64,000 bases of DNA from Deinococcus sp. QL22 (GTDB lineage: Bacteria > Deinococcota > Deinococci > Deinococcales > Deinococcaceae): NCBI RefSeq assembly GCF_023370075.1, contig NZ_CP097149.1, positions 2,912,001-2,976,000 on the forward strand, read 5' to 3'. Below, piece after piece: positions 63,609-64,000 of the stretch. The position numbers and the translations under genes were made by a program. Position 1 is the stretch's first letter; each line of letters opens with the position of its first letter. Below the pieces are notes generated by a model. The model ran no database searches. It saw nothing but the letters and a program-made list of their open reading frames with translations, and was not told where the DNA came from.

Positions 63609-64000
63609 ATGACCAATCCTGCCCGCAAGGGCGTTCTCTCTGTTGTGCCCGGCAAGGCTGTGCCGGACGGTAACGCACCCTCTGGGCCAGCCCTACCGGA
63701 GCAGCCCCAGCCCCCGGAGCCAGCCCAACCTGTACAGCCGCCGTCCCCCGCCGCGCTGGACTGGAAACCATTTGCCCGCAGCGGCGAGTGGCGCAGAGCC
63801 CAGGCGGCGGCGCATCTGCTGCCCGCCGGACCCGAAGTTTCGGCGGCACTGGGCGCGTTGGTGGCCGCGCAAGACGATGTGCGTGCCCGCAAATATCCGG
63901 GGGCGCGGCGGGCACTGGCAGGCTACAGCCAAGCCCTGACGGAAGGCGAGGCCGCAGGCTTGGTGGGAGAAGTGGCGCTGCTGAGATCGCTGGTGGCTCC
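63609..64000 (+). CDS. Protein of unknown function (3' end outside window)
   Basis: The frame is open from ATG 63609 to the window end, giving 130 residues. A Pro/Ala/Gln-rich disordered start (about residues 20-50) is followed by a helical Ala-rich region (WKPFARSGEWRRAQAAAHLL, ARKYPGARRALAGYSQALTE, AGLVGEVALLRSLVA). The helices look like TPR-type or other alpha-solenoid repeats. I do not recognise the family. The strong TATACT box and clean frame support a real gene. Confidence 0.75.
   Translation, partial: MTNPARKGVLSVVPGKAVPDGNAPSGPALPEQPQPPEPAQPVQPPSPAALDWKPFARSGEWRRAQAAAHLLPAGPEVSAALGALVAAQDDVRARKYPGARRALAGYSQALTEGEAAGLVGEVALLRSLVA

Overview
The window is high-GC DNA from a Deinococcus-like bacterium. 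The evidence is the gene content (a bacillithiol-type BshA, AsnRS, fused SecDF, RecQ with tandem HRDC domains, PilT, PduO-type adenosyltransferase, the PdxST pair) and a promoter style in which a TANNNT hexamer lies 5-10 bases before the start codon. That style is the leaderless-mRNA pattern known from Deinococcus. It is mostly chromosomal housekeeping DNA, interrupted by two insertion sequences.

Layout. 1-6000: a truncated Gfo/Idh/MocA oxidoreductase, then on the minus strand rho, a LysM/M23 envelope peptidase, a CheY-like receiver, pdxS and pdxT. 6210-10420: an isoleucine-type T-box leader with a clear terminator, a small cupin gene and ileS. 10449-12708: degV-like gene and bshA. 12780-14063: an IS4-family element with a perfect 10-bp target duplication and a transposase split over three frames. 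14089-18000: small membrane protein, gap, pgk, a NIPSNAP-like gene and tpiA. 18094-24661: DUF1697, asnS, phzF-like, HAD hydrolase, DUF1622, recQ. 24990-26494: an IS5-family element bounded by perfect 21-bp inverted repeats that also holds a 168-residue gene unrelated to transposition. 26651-31915: S1-domain protein, minC, then rimP-nusA-ylxR-infB behind a leader with a terminator hairpin. 32020-41470: a frameshifted secreted protein, secDF, HNH-like protein, TspO-like protein, a membrane protein, argJ, GMC oxidoreductase, a secreted protein. 41720-49777: Ser/Thr kinase, holA, acyl-CoA dehydrogenase, SDR, gamma-glutamyltransferase, MFS transporter, PspA. 50140-60013: lipoprotein-dxs, purB, holin-like-panC-pilT, greA, malQ, PduO. 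60045-64000: AMIN/amidase_3, PfkB kinase, rsmA, and a truncated gene at the right edge.

Functional groups are central glycolysis (gap, pgk, tpiA), translation and transcription (ileS, asnS, rimP, nusA, infB, rho, greA, rsmA), cofactor synthesis (pdxST, dxs, panC, PduO, bshA) and envelope functions (M23, amidase, PspA, secDF). Tight ATGA/GTGA/TTGA overlaps mark translational coupling at M23-receiver, NIPSNAP-tpiA, kinase-holA, lipoprotein-dxs and holin-panC-pilT.

Most unusual points: the Ile T-box whose first gene is a cupin; the IS5-like element with a passenger gene; a recurrent hairpin at two convergent gene junctions; the leader attenuator before rimP; and several frameshifted loci that are either real decay or sequence errors. 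No tRNA, rRNA or CRISPR array was seen. All family assignments come from reading the sequence; no database search was run.
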